Shown here one piece after another: positions 1 through 13,500 of a stretch of 64,000 nucleotides of DNA (the first letter of the stretch is position 1; every line of letters begins with the position of its first letter). Below the pieces are notes generated by a model that saw nothing but the letters and a program-made list of their open reading frames with translations, was not told where the DNA came from and did not search any database. A program made the translations under genes and the position numbers. The DNA comes from Strigops habroptila (taxonomy: Eukaryota > Chordata > Aves > Psittaciformes > Psittacidae): contig NC_044282.2 of NCBI RefSeq assembly GCF_004027225.2, positions 60,381,225 through 60,445,224 on the forward strand, read 5' to 3'.

Positions 1-1900
1 TAAAAGGTGCTAGAATCAAACCTCATTTTATATACTTTGGTTCTTAGAGAAAAAAAAATAAAATACACAGAATTCTTCCTGTGCAGCCTTACTGTAGATT
101 GTTATAACCAACTCTTTATCCAAAAAACAAAAAAAAAAGTGAAAAGGTTAAAAAAGGACAAAAATGAAGTGATCCTGTATAAAGTTGTAACAAATATGAC
201 TTTCCTATATAAATGTAAATGATCAGACATATATTAACATGCACTTGCAGCAGGCAGCAAGCGTGAAAAGCTTTTGAAGTATCCTTTTTAATGTGCCACA
301 ACACCTGTCTTTTTTCATTTGACTGGTGCAAGAGGGACTGTGCCGAGTCACTTTTATTCCTTTTAATTCTGTTTGTGATTTTGGGGAAAAGAAAAGAAGG
401 ATGGGAAGAGGGTGGGAGGTTTAGCTAGCATGGAAACATGGAATATTCATCTCAATTTTATTTTTTTATTGTGTTTCGTTGTTAGCTTATGACGTTGGTA
501 AAGGTGTTTGGATTCACACTTCATTTCTCAAATGCTTTTGAAAGCTTTGTTGCCTGCCCCAGGTGCTGAGCATAACTCTTACCTCAAGAACACTTACAAA
601 AAAGTCAATTATTTTTTCCCATCTCTGGAAAATTAAAAAAATGATAAGAATAACAAGAAAAAAAAAGAGAAAAAAAAAAGAGAAAAAGCAAACAACCAGC
701 AGTGAATGAAGGAATGAAAATTAAAAAAAAAAAAAGAAAGAAGTCAAAGCAGAGGTTTGGTGATCAAACCGAGCCATTCTGGTGCTTTTCCCCCTTTTGT
801 GTTGCTAATGATCAAAATTACATGAGATGGGCTTAGACAAGTTTGTGGTCTTAGGATGTAGCAAAAAATGTATTTAAAAAGAATACAAATTTGCATGGAA
901 AAAACTCTGATGGAACATTTAAAGAATGGCTGTTTCAATGTCAGACGTTTAATGTTAGCATGTGTGTGTGCTGTATATACCTTTTCATGTGTGACATGTA
1001 CAGTTGACTGAGGAAAAAAAAAACATATGGAACCGAACAAAAAAATAATAATCAAATGCTATTTTATCAGATGATGCACTTTTTCACCTTGATGAGAAGC
1101 CACTGTTCACAACTATGCAATCTTCCAGTTTCTCTCTCTATCTCCTCTCTCCAACCTCAAATTTCCCAACTATTTTCCATAACCTAAACCGTTTTTTCTT
1201 TTGTACAAAGAAACACAAAAAGTTCCAAACTCTGGTTCAAGGTGAGAGTGCTACTGTGACTTTTCTCAAACAATAAGAGCTAACAGACAAACAAAAGGGG
1301 TTTGGTTTGGTTTTGTTTTTAAGAAAAAGGAGGTTCGGACATGACCCTCTTTATGTTCTCTAAGTGAATCGATGTTTTCTACATGTGCCAGGCTTTTGTT
1401 GACTGGTTTTGGGTTTGGTTTTGTTTCTTGATTCATTTTTCTCTCTCTTGGATTTTAGAATTTATTTTAAATTTATTTCCTTATGTATTTTTTTTTAATT
1501 CTGGTTTTGTATTGTAGGTATTGGGGATGTGAAGATGAAGGTGAAATTTGGCTTAACTTCAAGTGTTTTAGTACATGTGTGTGCTATATGTATATAGTTT
1601 TCTACATAGAAAATTTTACGCGCTTTTTAAAGCACTTTACGACTTGTATGTACAAAGTTGTCTATATAGAAAATGTAGTGAGTGTTACATGACCTTCAAG
1701 GAAGAGCATTTTGATTATGAGGAGTTAAGATGTTTGAGTATCTCACACGTGTGTGTGTGTATTATATACTATATTATATATTATAGAAATATATAATAGC
1801 ATATGTCCATGCTAGGGTGTGTATAATATGTACACACATATCCAAACACATGATCATGCCCATCTATACCATTAAAGTAGACATTTTATATTTCTTTAAG
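1..1900 (+). other. T-rich 3'UTR-like block (possible XKR6 3' UTR)
   Basis: No reading frame here looks like a protein. The + strand is strongly T-rich, with many poly-T and TTTG runs (for example 1290-1500), A-rich runs at 650-740, a short TG repeat near 1749-1761 and AT-rich self-complementary sequence at 1760-1800. This texture is typical of the long 3' UTR of a + strand brain gene. Known vertebrate order places XKR6 directly upstream of PINX1 in the same orientation, so distal XKR6 3' UTR is the best guess. No XKR6 coding sequence is visible, so the assignment is positional inference only. Confidence 0.35.
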
Positions 1901-2628
1901 CTGTAATAATAGCCTGACTCTACTGGGTAAACTTCCCTGTCCTTAGATGAAAGGTAGAAAACTGTCCTCCCCTATTACTCACAGTGCATATTCCTGGGGG
2001 GATTTAGCCTTTATAACCTTTCTTTCCCCACCCCAGTTTACCAACGGGTGCTGAGGAAAGAGTGTTGGTGAGGAAACAGGGTCATCCACCAATGAGCTCA
2101 GGAAACCATGAGACCATGAGGTGTGGCTGCCATGTCCCTTGCCCACCACTGACTCACCATGCAACTTAGATTGCATCACTCCCACTTCTCTGTGCCTGTC
2201 AAACTGGGGTTGCTAATGCTTACCAAGCCTTTAAGCACTTTGCACTCATGGTCCCTCTCTGCAAATACCGCAGGGTCCCTCTTGATACCGGTGGGAGATG
2301 ATTCGGGACAGTTTACGGTGAGATCTTCACCAACCTACCCCTTGTCCTCCATCTCTCTTCTGTTCAGGAAGCCTACTACTGCCTCCTTGGGCCATGCTTT
2401 GACCTTTATCCCCTAACCATGACATTTTAAATGAGCATCATTGTATTTCTTCCTTCCACTCAAGGCTTCTCCAACCTGAGAGCCGTGGCTCACCATGCTA
2501 ACACTCAATACCCTTTATAAGGAGGTACCATCCTTAGCCATGATACCTTCAGGCACTACAACAACTAGGCAAAGGGAAAAACCCTGGGTTGCTGCCATTA
2601 GCCCACTCTTGCCCTACATACTACTTGC
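1901..2628. other. Non-coding stretch, nothing recognised
   Basis: Mixed-composition sequence with only short chance reading frames on both strands. I see no repeat family, RNA gene or exon here. Confidence 0.5.
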
Positions 2629-2689
2629 AGATCTGATGGTCTTGATCCTTATGGATACCTTCCAACTTGAGATATTCTATGATTCTATC
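2629..2689 (+). mobile_element. CR1 LINE 3' tail fragment
   Basis: A short 5'-truncated CR1 end. It reads GATGGTCTTGATCC, then TACCTTCCAACTTGAGATATTCTATGATTCTAT, matching the usual CR1 terminus with its tandem ATTCTATG octamer. The orientation is + because the octamer lies at the right end. Only the last ~60 bases are recognisable. Confidence 0.75.
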
Positions 2690-4869
2690 ACCTCAAGTTT
2701 CTTGGGGTAGGGCAGATGAAACCCCGTTTCTGAATCATTAGTGAATTGTTAGACAGCTGATTTACCATACACAGCTGTGGATACAGCAAGGGTCCTTACT
2801 GAAGCCAGCAAAAGTGGGAAGGATGATGGATCTGTGGCACCTCTTCTGTGTGTCAGTGGGAACACAAGCATCCACATCAGTCTGTGGCAGCATGGTGCAT
2901 CTTTCAGTCTTTTGTGCTTGCATTCTTAACAAGAACTTAATGTCAGCCTTCCTACTGAAGTTAAAGCCACATTTATATGAAAATGACTGTAGTGGCAAAG
3001 CTGGGCGCAATCTTCCTGTCTCGCACAACCTCATGACTTCAGTTGTTGATCTGTAAATTCAGGTGGTCTCAGAAACCTCCTGTGAGTGCTTCATGTAATT
3101 CAGTTCTCTAGAAAGCAGAATTCACACCTAAATAACTTATTGCAGGACATCTCACCCAGCCTTACATGTTACCCATAGTCTATTTAATGGTATAATAAGT
3201 AACACAGCTGTCTTGCCTCAAATGTCTATGTATCTGCTCTTCCTGCACAAACATGGGCTCTTCCATCTACTTGCACTGTCAGGTTTTAGGCTCTGGTTGT
3301 GGCTGGTGTTTGCAAGGAGCTATAGCTTAAATCACAACACCACGTTTCCAAAGCATTTCCCACCATGGGTTACCATGAGACTTACCCCCTTTCTGCTCTG
3401 CCAACAAACATTCAAAGTTACCTCCTACAACATAGTTCCATGCTTGCTCAGCAAGCCCTGCTAAAATGGCACACCCACATCAGGCATTCTCCTCCCACGA
3501 CTAAGGGTATCAGGCTGCAACTCAGAGAGGGACTCACTCGAGACGGGGGAATTTGATTTTCTTAAGTGATGCACATTTTCTGTGACAGTCTTCTGGTCAC
3601 GCTAGTGGTTCACAAAAATTCCTTGAAAATTAATGAACAAGCAATAACCTTTTGTGTGTTTTCCTAAAGGATAAGGTCATTCTTTAACTAAGTGAAAAAC
3701 AAAATCTGAGCTACAGCAGTAGTAGATTCACACAGCAAGCTGCTAACAATCTCATTGGCTTCTTCTCCTGCTCATTAGCAATCTGTTCTGGTCAATTATC
3801 CTCATTTTCTTTAATTCAGCCATGACATTGTAAATGACATGAGAATAAAGCTCAGATTGCCACCATCTGCAGAACAGCTGGGGAATCATACTCCTTCCAG
3901 TGCACCACTTCCTACCTTTGCAAGAAGATTAGGAAATGTTTGAGCAGCAGCAAAGGAGCTGCCTAGTCCAGAGCTTCAAACTTGTTTGTGTTTCACACAC
4001 CCGACAGCTCCTTACATCTCTGATAATATGTGGTTCCTGCATCCTGGGATGTGAGGATGCTATTGCCTTCCTTTGGTGTACATGCCACCTCATGGATAAG
4101 GATGGTCCAATGGCCCAAGGAGCCTTTACCAACCATCCCTATGCTCAGTCTTATTGGAAAGGTTTTCCTGTCTCCAACCTGGTTCCCCCTTGCTATAGTT
4201 AACCCCACTGCTTCTCATCTTCATGTCTTTTCTCCTGTGGAAGCACCAGGTACATATTGTCCTGGATTGATAGACTAAACTTAAAAGCCAGGAAGCCCAA
4301 GGCTATTCCAAATCCCTCCCAAGCTATTGTGATGAGAATTAACTGAAAAGCCCCAGTCATCCAGGTGCCTTAACAAGTCTTCTTGCGGGAGTGCAGACCA
4401 AGCAGCCAGATCCCACCAGGTACCAGCACTGGTCAAACCAATGCCCGGTCACTTCAGTGGTACCGTCTTTCTTGCCACGTATCTGCTGTTGCCTGAAAAG
4501 AGCAGCAGAATCCATCAAGGGACTGCCCTTCTACTGAAGCCTTCTTTTGTTGGCCACCATCAAATCGAAGCCGACAATTCACAAGCATGTGTTGGTGAAG
4601 GTAGCCTCAAGTGTTCCCAGGGTATGCTGCTTCCTCTTGACCATCAAAAAGAAAGGAGAAATGGCTTGTCTTTCTTTTGCTTATGTTCAAACCCAGTAGA
4701 TTCCCCTGCTGTAGAGTGCTCCTTCTTTGTATGCCCTCATGCACTACTAGTACCCCTAGAACACAGGCTATTTCTCAGAGCTGTTTTATCAACAGTAGAA
4801 GTTATGAAAAATCAATGGAAAATTTTCCCTTGGAGATTACTAGTTTGTAGCAAACGCTTCTGATTTACA
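2690..4869. other. Non-coding stretch with one longer chance ORF
   Basis: No recognisable exons. The longest open frame is 4441-4863 on + (140 codons). Its product has scattered cysteines and hydrophobic runs but no domain, signal peptide or repeat that I recognise, and no splice context. I regard it as a chance frame unless homologues are found. The rest is mixed-composition DNA with no identifiable repeat. Confidence 0.4.
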
Positions 4870-5240
4870 TTCCCCTTCCCCCCTCCCTTCCCAAATGCCA
4901 TTATTTCTAAATGGGCTTTAATATCAATCTTAGTAGGATCCATTGATTAAGCTGTGAATCAAAGCTCACTGCTGTGTTGGATATACATATGTTAATGACA
5001 GTTGTGTTAAGCCAAATTTAGCAGCTGGATTCTTCAACATCCCTTTGTTTTGTATCTACCTCACTATGATTTCTTTGATTTCTTGTGATTTAGTGTTGTA
5101 TACAATGTCAGAGGTGATATGTAGATAAAAATATATATATATACAAATATATATTTTTTGCTTTGCAATAAAGCTCAAAGCTATAACACAAATATTCATA
5201 AAATGTCATAATCTTTATTGTGATGTTCCCTTCTTAATTG
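4870..5240 (+). other. T-rich 3'UTR-like block with candidate poly(A) site
   Basis: T-rich + strand sequence containing an AT-rich inverted repeat at 5127-5159 (AAAAATATATA arm, short loop, TATATATTTTT arm). A canonical AATAAA follows at 5167-5172. About 20-60 bases further are U-rich and GU-rich elements (around 5195-5235), the usual layout of a vertebrate cleavage site. It could end an upstream + strand transcript such as XKR6. No transcript evidence is available here. Confidence 0.35.
5167..5172 (+). promoter_or_regulatory. Candidate polyadenylation signal AATAAA
   Basis: An exact AATAAA hexamer with a plausible cleavage window around 5185-5195 and GT-rich sequence (TTATTGTGATGTTC) downstream. 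The hexamer is common by chance. The supporting context is the T-rich 3'UTR-like texture around it. Confidence 0.35.
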
Positions 5241-8200
5241 TAAAATCCTGTCTGGATCCTATTTTCCTGTACACTAGAATCGATACTGTGTTCATGAGTG
5301 AATGGTTATTATTTCTGTTACTTTTCCATTTAAGTGATAGTTTTGAGATGTGAGATAGACACCAGAATTGTCAAACATGAATTGGTTTACTTTTTTCCTC
5401 CCTCCCCCCAAAAAAATACAGTCTGTTTGTAACTGGAATCGAACAGTGAAATTGAAAGAAAAGCATTTGCAGTCCTGATCTTTTAATTTGGTTTGTTTGA
5501 TCTTAACACAGAATTTGGCAGGGGGCAGAGAGGGAGCAAACAAAGAGGGGCTATTGGGACTGATGAAGGAAAAATATGTTCATCTGTTTCCATTGGGTGA
5601 AGAGGGGATTCATTCTTTGAAATGACTGAAATGTGGCACTTCCTTGAGCATGAGGACCACACTCATCGAAATTAGCCATTAAAAAGTTGACTGTCTGATG
5701 GCACTGCCCCAGAGTCATGCACCCAGGTCCTTTCTATGGGAATGGAGAGAAACAAAAAGTTGTCTAGGATGATTCCCCCTGTGGGATGCATCTCCTTCAG
5801 GATGGCTGTCTCTCCCCATCTCTATGAATGGAACTGGGAAGATGAGCTCACATTGGATACCCCAACTTTATGGGCTAAAACCAAGTTCAGGGACTCCCAT
5901 CGCCAGTGCACAAATACCACCCTTGCAAGCAAAAATCTCTATTTTTGGTCATGTGCATTATTCTGAACCACATGGTACTTTGTGCTCTGGCAATGGAGGG
6001 GGTGAGGAAGGTGGGAGCTCCTGGTAAAGTGAGAAGAACTTTGCCTACTGCTTCTTTGTTCATGTTGAGATGGACAGGACATCTTGTCCATTTATTCCCA
6101 GTAAAGCCTTCACAAGAGCCTCACAGCTGGATCCTGCTGCCAGAAACGTGAGGGGACAAAGCCCACACCAGCCCAGTGCAATGCTTCATCAACTCCCATG
6201 CTGCTCCCACAGGCTTTCGATCAGACTGTGGGGAAAATAACATTTTTCCACCACTGCTTTGTCAAAGCAAACAAAATAATTAGTTACCAGAAAGAACTGG
6301 ACACAAATGGAGTATGTAATTTTTTTTTTTTTAAAGCAAAGAGAAAAGATACTACTGAACTTAAATCAGCTGTTCCGTCAGAAAAAGAAAAATACAGAAA
6401 ATGAAACCCAGCATGAATAAATCTCAGTGGAAAAAATTCTATTGAGTTTCACCTAAAGCACAAGATTGGACTGCAAAACATATATTTAGAGTTGGATTCA
6501 CAAGACCCCTTCTGCCTAGTCTTCCCTCTAAAATTGGCAAAATTGTTCAGTACAAACAGCATTTTTTTTTCCTCATTCTGATCTGGTGTCTGTACAAATC
6601 TGGCTTGGTTTTTGGTTTGTTTTCATTATTTCTGTTGCCTGTTCCCAGCTAATTCTATTTTTATGGTGTAGTATTTTGTCTACATGGAATGAAATACAGA
6701 TGTGTTCATGAAACTGTATAGTGGATGGAATTATAGGTTGGAGTTGATTTGGAAAAAAAAAATCTAATGATGAGAAAAATACCTATATGAAAAGTATGCT
6801 TCCAAAGTGTGTGTTTGAATTTGAGCATTTTGTCATTCTACTGAGCTTTTTGAAAGGTTTATTTTGAAATAATTAGTCTTTATGAAGGTTGAGGGTTTTG
6901 AGATACCAAAAAGCACAATTATGGCTAAACTGTTATAATTTGATCGAGGTTCCATTGTGTTATTTCATTCTTTGCCTATCTGAACATTATAATCCCAAAA
7001 TTTTGATGGGAAATATATAATCCTTTATATCTGTTCACTAATCATCTTGTATTAGGCAAAAGGGAAGGATGCAGCTGTTTCATTTCTGCTCAGAAATCAT
7101 GTGGAATTCCTGGCTTTATTTGTTCTTCATTTGCTCTAAAAATAGGGTTGAATTTTGTACTTAGTGTTTATTCTCTTTGAGACCTACTGTAAAGTCAGAA
7201 AGGTTTCCTTTCAACTGAGTGACAAAGAGGCTATCCAGTAAATGGAAGAGACAGCCTGGTTTTTATCTCATGTGCAATGAAATGTGGTCTATGAAGGATG
7301 AGGTCATGCAAATCGCTTGGGGATCTGATTTGGTCATGCTGGTAAATGTTAACGAGGGGCCAGGTTTATCCTTGTTGCACTCCACAGCTGCTGGCATAGG
7401 TGCTGGTTGAAGTAAATGTCTGAAGTAGTATTAGATTTGTCCTCAGATGTTCAGAGCTCTAGTGGGTTGTTTGATGAAATAAGAAAGTCTTAAGCATTTC
7501 TTTTTCATAATTTCTTTGTCTGAAAGGAGCCTAGATTTTCTTTCCACTGATGCTAATGAGATGCCTGTGGTTTTGGTCATGAAAACATTTTCTTGTTGCT
7601 TTGCTACTGTGGTTGTATCATGACGATCTGCTAATGCTGACTTCAAGGTTTTATGTCCTTCTGTAGCATCGGATCTGTTTTACAGAGAAACTCTGTGTGT
7701 CTCTTCCATCACGTTTAACATCTCTGCGAAGGAAAGAGCGGTTCTTCTAGCTTCATGCTTACTCCTATTCTATATGCTCTTTTCCAGGTTGTAAGACGGT
7801 TCATTTTGTAAAGGTCCCATTTATTGTGGCAGCTGTATTGTGAGCAAAATTTTCCTCTTACTCCAACTCTGTAAATGTGGGAGAGCTTTACTAGCTTCAG
7901 TGGAGCTGATTCAACACTTACCCTGGCATAGAATATCAGCATGCATTGGTGAGAAGGGTGTGCTATCTGAGAGGGAGTTGCCCCTCTGTTGACTGTTGTA
8001 TGACAGATGGGTTATAACAAGTGGATAAAACAGCACTGGGAATGTCTTCTGCTGTCTCACTAAAGAGAAGATTTGGGTAAAGGGTTGAGCAGGTTCTAGC
8101 AATGAAGCCCTGGCAGAAAGCAAGACTCATTTGGTTTGGCTCAAGGGTCTCCTGAGAATCTTTAGACAACAGAGCACTGAGGCTTTCACCCACAGGACTC

Positions 8201-10500
8201 TATTTCTCTTGGTTATCTTCTGAGGTTTGGAGGCGTAGGGCCCTGCACAGAGTCAGAGTTGGCTTACTCACTGCTCAGGTCAAGTCAGGAGAGTTGGTAG
8301 CGAGTGAGGGAGATACCCATGTTGTTAAGAAGCAGGCTTATGCCCAAGTTATAATGGTGAAATCATGGTTTGAGAGCTTCTGGGTCCCTTAATGGCTGTA
8401 TGGTTGAATATCAGGACATGCCCAGGCTCATATCCTGAAAGGGAGACCAGTGCACCGCCAGAAGATCTTACAAAAGATACCAGAGCTTAAAATATATAGA
8501 ACAAGTGCTGCAATTTTAACTCACTGAAATCCTTCTCTGAAATACAGACTCAGCAAAGGGGGCTAAGGACTTAATGCCTAAGGTGGCAATTGTGAAGCTT
8601 TGTTATGGCCATTCCACTGTCAGAAAAAGGTGGTTGTTCAAACAAGCAATGGATCATCTTAAACCTGAAGATAATTAGCCTGGAATCACTAAAGCAGTCA
8701 TGCCATCCAGCCCACAGTCCTGCCTGACTGTAACTTTGATTAGATATCGAGGAGGTGTAAGGCTGGTAGATGCTGAAAGGATAATCTTCCCCCTACTCAG
8801 TGGGCTTATCCCATCTTTGAGGCTGGCTTGACATTCAAACGTGCACCTTGAATTACTTTTCTGAAGTGATAATGGCATTAGCTGTGAGGACACTCAGCTC
8901 TTCTTGGTGCCAGTCCCTCTTTGGATCATTAGCTCAACACCAGTGACATCGCTTGGCAGTGAATTTCTTACAGATCTGCCTGAGCAGAGAAGCATTGTAC
9001 TTCCAGCCAATTTCAATCTTCAAGGTGAACAACCAAACTACCTTGCTGGTGGACATGCTTGGGGTCTCATCTCACAATCTATCATGCTTTTTATATACCA
9101 CTGAGATGCAGGGTGAGGGGTTGAGTAACATTTGGATGTGCTCTGAAGATGGAAAAGCTCTATAGACTTGATAAGAGACACAGATTATTATCCCATTCCT
9201 GTTGGGTTCCTTGTCTACATCCACACTAATAAATTAAACAGAGCAGGACCTGGCTACAGGCACCGGCACTCAGTTGTCAATGTTCTTCAATTGTAAGCAA
9301 GATCCTTGGCACTGTTTTGGCTGGGGACAGCAAGCATTGACCCAAACAATCACTTACTTGAGGATTTAGGGGGTCTGGAGAAAACAGCCACTTTGGTTGT
9401 GGACACCCAGTCTGGATGCTAAGGGAGACTGTCACAAGGAGAAAGAATAGGCCCTGTCAGTGTTTCCTTTGCTATAGATGTGATGATCCTCGCCAGCTGC
9501 TAGTTAAATGGCATGACAAGCTTTGGTGTGATAGTCAAGAGGAGGTAATATTGACCAGATCTGCAACCAAACCCCTGCTCTTAATAACAGAGACAAGGTT
9601 TGAGGGAAGATCATATCTTTTACTAGAAATATATATTTTACTATTAAAATAGCTTCCCCTTTAAACCATGCCTCTTGTATTACCCTAGGCTATGCCAGAT
9701 ACCAAAATGTGACTAGGAAAAGTTTAGAAATGTCTTACGATGGATTTTGTCTCTGTGTTGTCATTCGAGTGTCAACAAATTTTGTGGCTCCTTTAATCCT
9801 TATGGCCTGTACCCTGTTCTTATCCCAGGGTACACAACAAATCAAGAGATTTCAACTTTACAAGGTGCCAAAGGTTTCTTATTAAGTCCAAAAATATCAC
9901 CCCTGCTTTCCACAGGAGCTGAGGAGATCAGTATGTTCCAGGAAGAGCCCAGAATTCTTTTGCTCCATGCCTTCCCTTTGTTATGCTGCCAACAGAGCCT
10001 CAAGGACAGCATATGGCCTTATTATGCTTGCTTTTCTTAAAAAAAATAAAGACTCCACAGTGCTGCATGAGTTTTAATGGTGTAAAACGTGCCGTATTTA
10101 TGTGCATTTCCCTCTGACAAGCAAGATACTTCTGCAAGAATTCAGCAGCTTCAGAGCTGGCTGCATTTTCCTTCAATAATTCTGTATTTTTCAGGAATGA
10201 TCACTTCCTCCCAGCCCAAGACTGATTTAAAATATAATTCTTTACCTTCTTCCTGAAGTACTTCCTCAGCTCCAATGCTCAGTAGGAACTCAGCCTTGAG
10301 CTTTCTCAAAACTCATCACCAAGGGCACCAAAAGAAGAATTCGCATCACATGAGCCCTGGGGAGGTTTTTGGCATGGCAACTTAAGACTGGGTTAATAGT
10401 TCACAGATTGGTAAAGCAGATGGGTGCACAACTCTCTGGATCTCTTGTATTTGCTCACTCTCTCAGGTACATTCAGTGCATCAGATGCTTTTGCATCATC
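5241..10500. other. Gene-free stretch, nothing recognised
   Basis: About 5 kb of mixed sequence with moderately T-rich parts (6450-7200). All open frames on both strands are under 100 codons, overlap each other and show no recognisable protein. There is no CR1 tail, tRNA-like or simple-repeat array. It may belong to an extended upstream 3' UTR or to intergenic DNA. Confidence 0.45.
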
Positions 10501-10502
10501 AC

Positions 10503-13500
10503 TTTTTTTTTATAAATATGAAACTTTTTTATTGGGGAAAACAAATGCATTTCCTCTTCTTATATCTTGATACAAGCAACCTTGATCCATATCAGCCAAA
10601 TATAGGTAACTGAAACAGCAGAGATCACCCATAACACTTTATTGGATAAATACAGTCCCTTTCTCAGGAAAAGAAGTGCCTGGTTACACGGAACAAAAAG
10701 ACAGCAGAAATGATTCTGGTATTAAAAATTATACCAAATGGCATTTAAAAAAAAATGGAGAATTTCAAGCCAATGCAGGAAAGAGAGGTTGGCATCAGTG
10801 AGGAATATAGATAAACACAGATCAAGAGTTTATCTTGCAGTTATCTCCGCATTGCTGATGTACGACACCACTACTCTGACACAACCCTTTCAGTTATGAC
10901 TTTCCCTGCATCAAACTATTTGGCAGGAATGGCCAATGGAGATGTTCCTTGGAGCCCACTCTTGCTTCAGTCTTCATGATGGGATACTGGGACATTGGAC
11001 AAAAATTCTTTAGCTCTGCTGTCCCGTTCATTAGCACTGCCATTTCTAACCTACATGCTGCGATACACTTGATGTACCAGTTACTGAAGAAACTATTCTC
11101 TGCTCACTTCTAATTAGGTCTACTCTGAAAAGACGTTTAAGCAATAATTATAGTTATTTTCGTGTCCCATGGCTACATCTACAGTCCATTCAGCTACTTG
11201 AGGAGTTCCAGAAGATATGTTCTTTAAACTTGAAAGCTTTAGCAGCCCCTTGTGCAGTTATATATTCTTCTCCTATGTGTGTCTAGGCTGTGTTATCATG
11301 GTAGGATCATACGCTGGTTGCTTTTACAGACACTAAGAAGAACACTATACAAATACCCTGCCAATCATTAAAAATTTGTCTTAGCAGCAATAATGTAAGC
11401 TTTTATTACATGGCTTATTTACTGCTCTTTATTAAGGAATCTTTCCTCTACATCGACATGACAATTAGTCACGCCTCTACACTTTACATGGGTATGTGTG
11501 AGGCAAGATAGTGTTACTCTTGTCATTCTCTCAAGGCCATTTTACTTCTTCCCCTTGATCTTTAGCAAGAACTGAAAAGGTCTCCCATAGAGCTCCAGCA
11601 GGAATCTGTGAAGTTTTAAGATTTTGGCTGAGTCTCCGCTAGAAATAGGATCTCTTCCACATAAATGATTCTTGGTCCTTTGAACTTTCTGTTTGCTCCA
11701 TAATATTCTGGCTCCTTTGGGAGGCAAAAAGATGCAAAAATGAATAACTTCGCAATCAAAGGTGAGATTCATCTCACCTGAATTTAGACATCTACAGTGT
11801 GGATGTCCCACATGAGTAGATTAATGAATGGAGGCCACTTTTTCAACCTGTATAAAAGAATATGTGCTTCTGGGGTGCAATTCCTGTCATTGTAAAGCAG
11901 CTGCCTGCACTTTGTCAGATGAATCATGTCCTAGAAATGTCTATGTCTGTCTTCACTTTACAAGAAGTCCAAGATACTAACTCAAATACAAGCATCAATC
12001 TCAGTTCGGATAATGAGGCTCCCAGTGTCTCAAGATCAAAATCAGTTTTTAAAGTGTACTCTGCAGACTGCTTACCTCTCAAGGTGATCTTGTGTTTGTT
12101 ACAGTCTATGGGTGTGGAAGGAAAAGAACTCATGTTCAACATTATAAGTCAAGTTGATGACATTACAATTTCTATTTCTGCAAAACATCTCATTGGAACC
12201 TTAATGGCCAGTTTACACTTATTTGTACAGTAGCACTTCCAAACAATCTAGTTTTCATCTTCTTTCAGTAGAGAACTGTCACCCGCTGGAACTCTAGAGT
12301 CGCTTTCAGTGTTGGTCTTCTATCCAGACTTGTCATAGTCAATTTTGCTTAGCTTTTGAATTCAAATTAGCTTGCAGTACAATGTAGCACAGCCTTAAAC
12401 AACTAAGATCCTCCAAAGCACCTCCAAAGGGGCACTGTATGGTCCTTCAGCACCTCTTCTGGATTTTTACTGCAACATATAAAAACAATTCAAAGACTTG
12501 AACTGCAGTGTCTGATACTTTACAATTGGAGAGGAAATCTTTCAGTGTACCCATTTTTTTTGCACAAAACTGACATCTTTTTCTGTTCAACATTTGTTCT
12601 CATCTTCCAAAGAGGGTTTAGTGGACTAATATCAAGCATCGAGTGCTGAGAGCTTCCCTGTGTTCCATTAAACACAGATCTTGCAGATTTTTTTGGGAAC
12701 ATCTTGCTGGAATCTGTATGCTTTTTGCTGCTCCAGCAATCAGTGTCCTTGCATGACCCAATGAACAAAACATGGCTAAGATTACAGTCAAAGGCCGTAC
12801 ACTGGTGACCCAACTGGGAAAACAAACTATAGGTACATTTAGATGAGAGGAACTGTTCTGACAGCTGCTGTGGAAAAGAAGCTGTGATACCTTTGCATGA
12901 AATGAAGGAAGAAAAAATTAAGATAGCTGTTATTCCAAGATAAAATTGAATAAGCCAGCATTGAAATGTGTCAGTACTTTAGAAAACCCGAAGCTCCACA
13001 AATTTTTAAGAGCTTGGACAGTATAAATATTGCTGGTAAGATTCACTTTAAATGACTTAGATAGATAACTAAAAGTTAACTCTCCAAACTCAAGCTAGTG
13101 CTGCTCAACTTTCTCTTTGATTCTTGGAGAATACTACTCACCTCTCCTACCAGGTATATCTAAAGTATGAGAGATAAATCACTCTCTGGAAATGCCTATT
13201 TCTTTCCACTGACTACAAAAGGAGCCAAGGGTGATCTTCTAACATAATGTGATCACAGGCCACTTTCACTAGTCATGCAGCAAATTCTTTTGTATACTAA
13301 TAAGGCAACATTCCTGGTGTCCCTCTTCCATCCACAATTCATCAGAGAAGTTCAGACATTAATATCCAAGGGGAAAAAATCGTTATAGAAGGCAAAGGTC
13401 TTCATTGTTTCTTAGAATAACAAACCCACCCCTCTCGACTAGCCTCACAGTCTCATATCCCAAATCTTGACATAGTCTAATTCTAAGCAACTTAGCTTGT

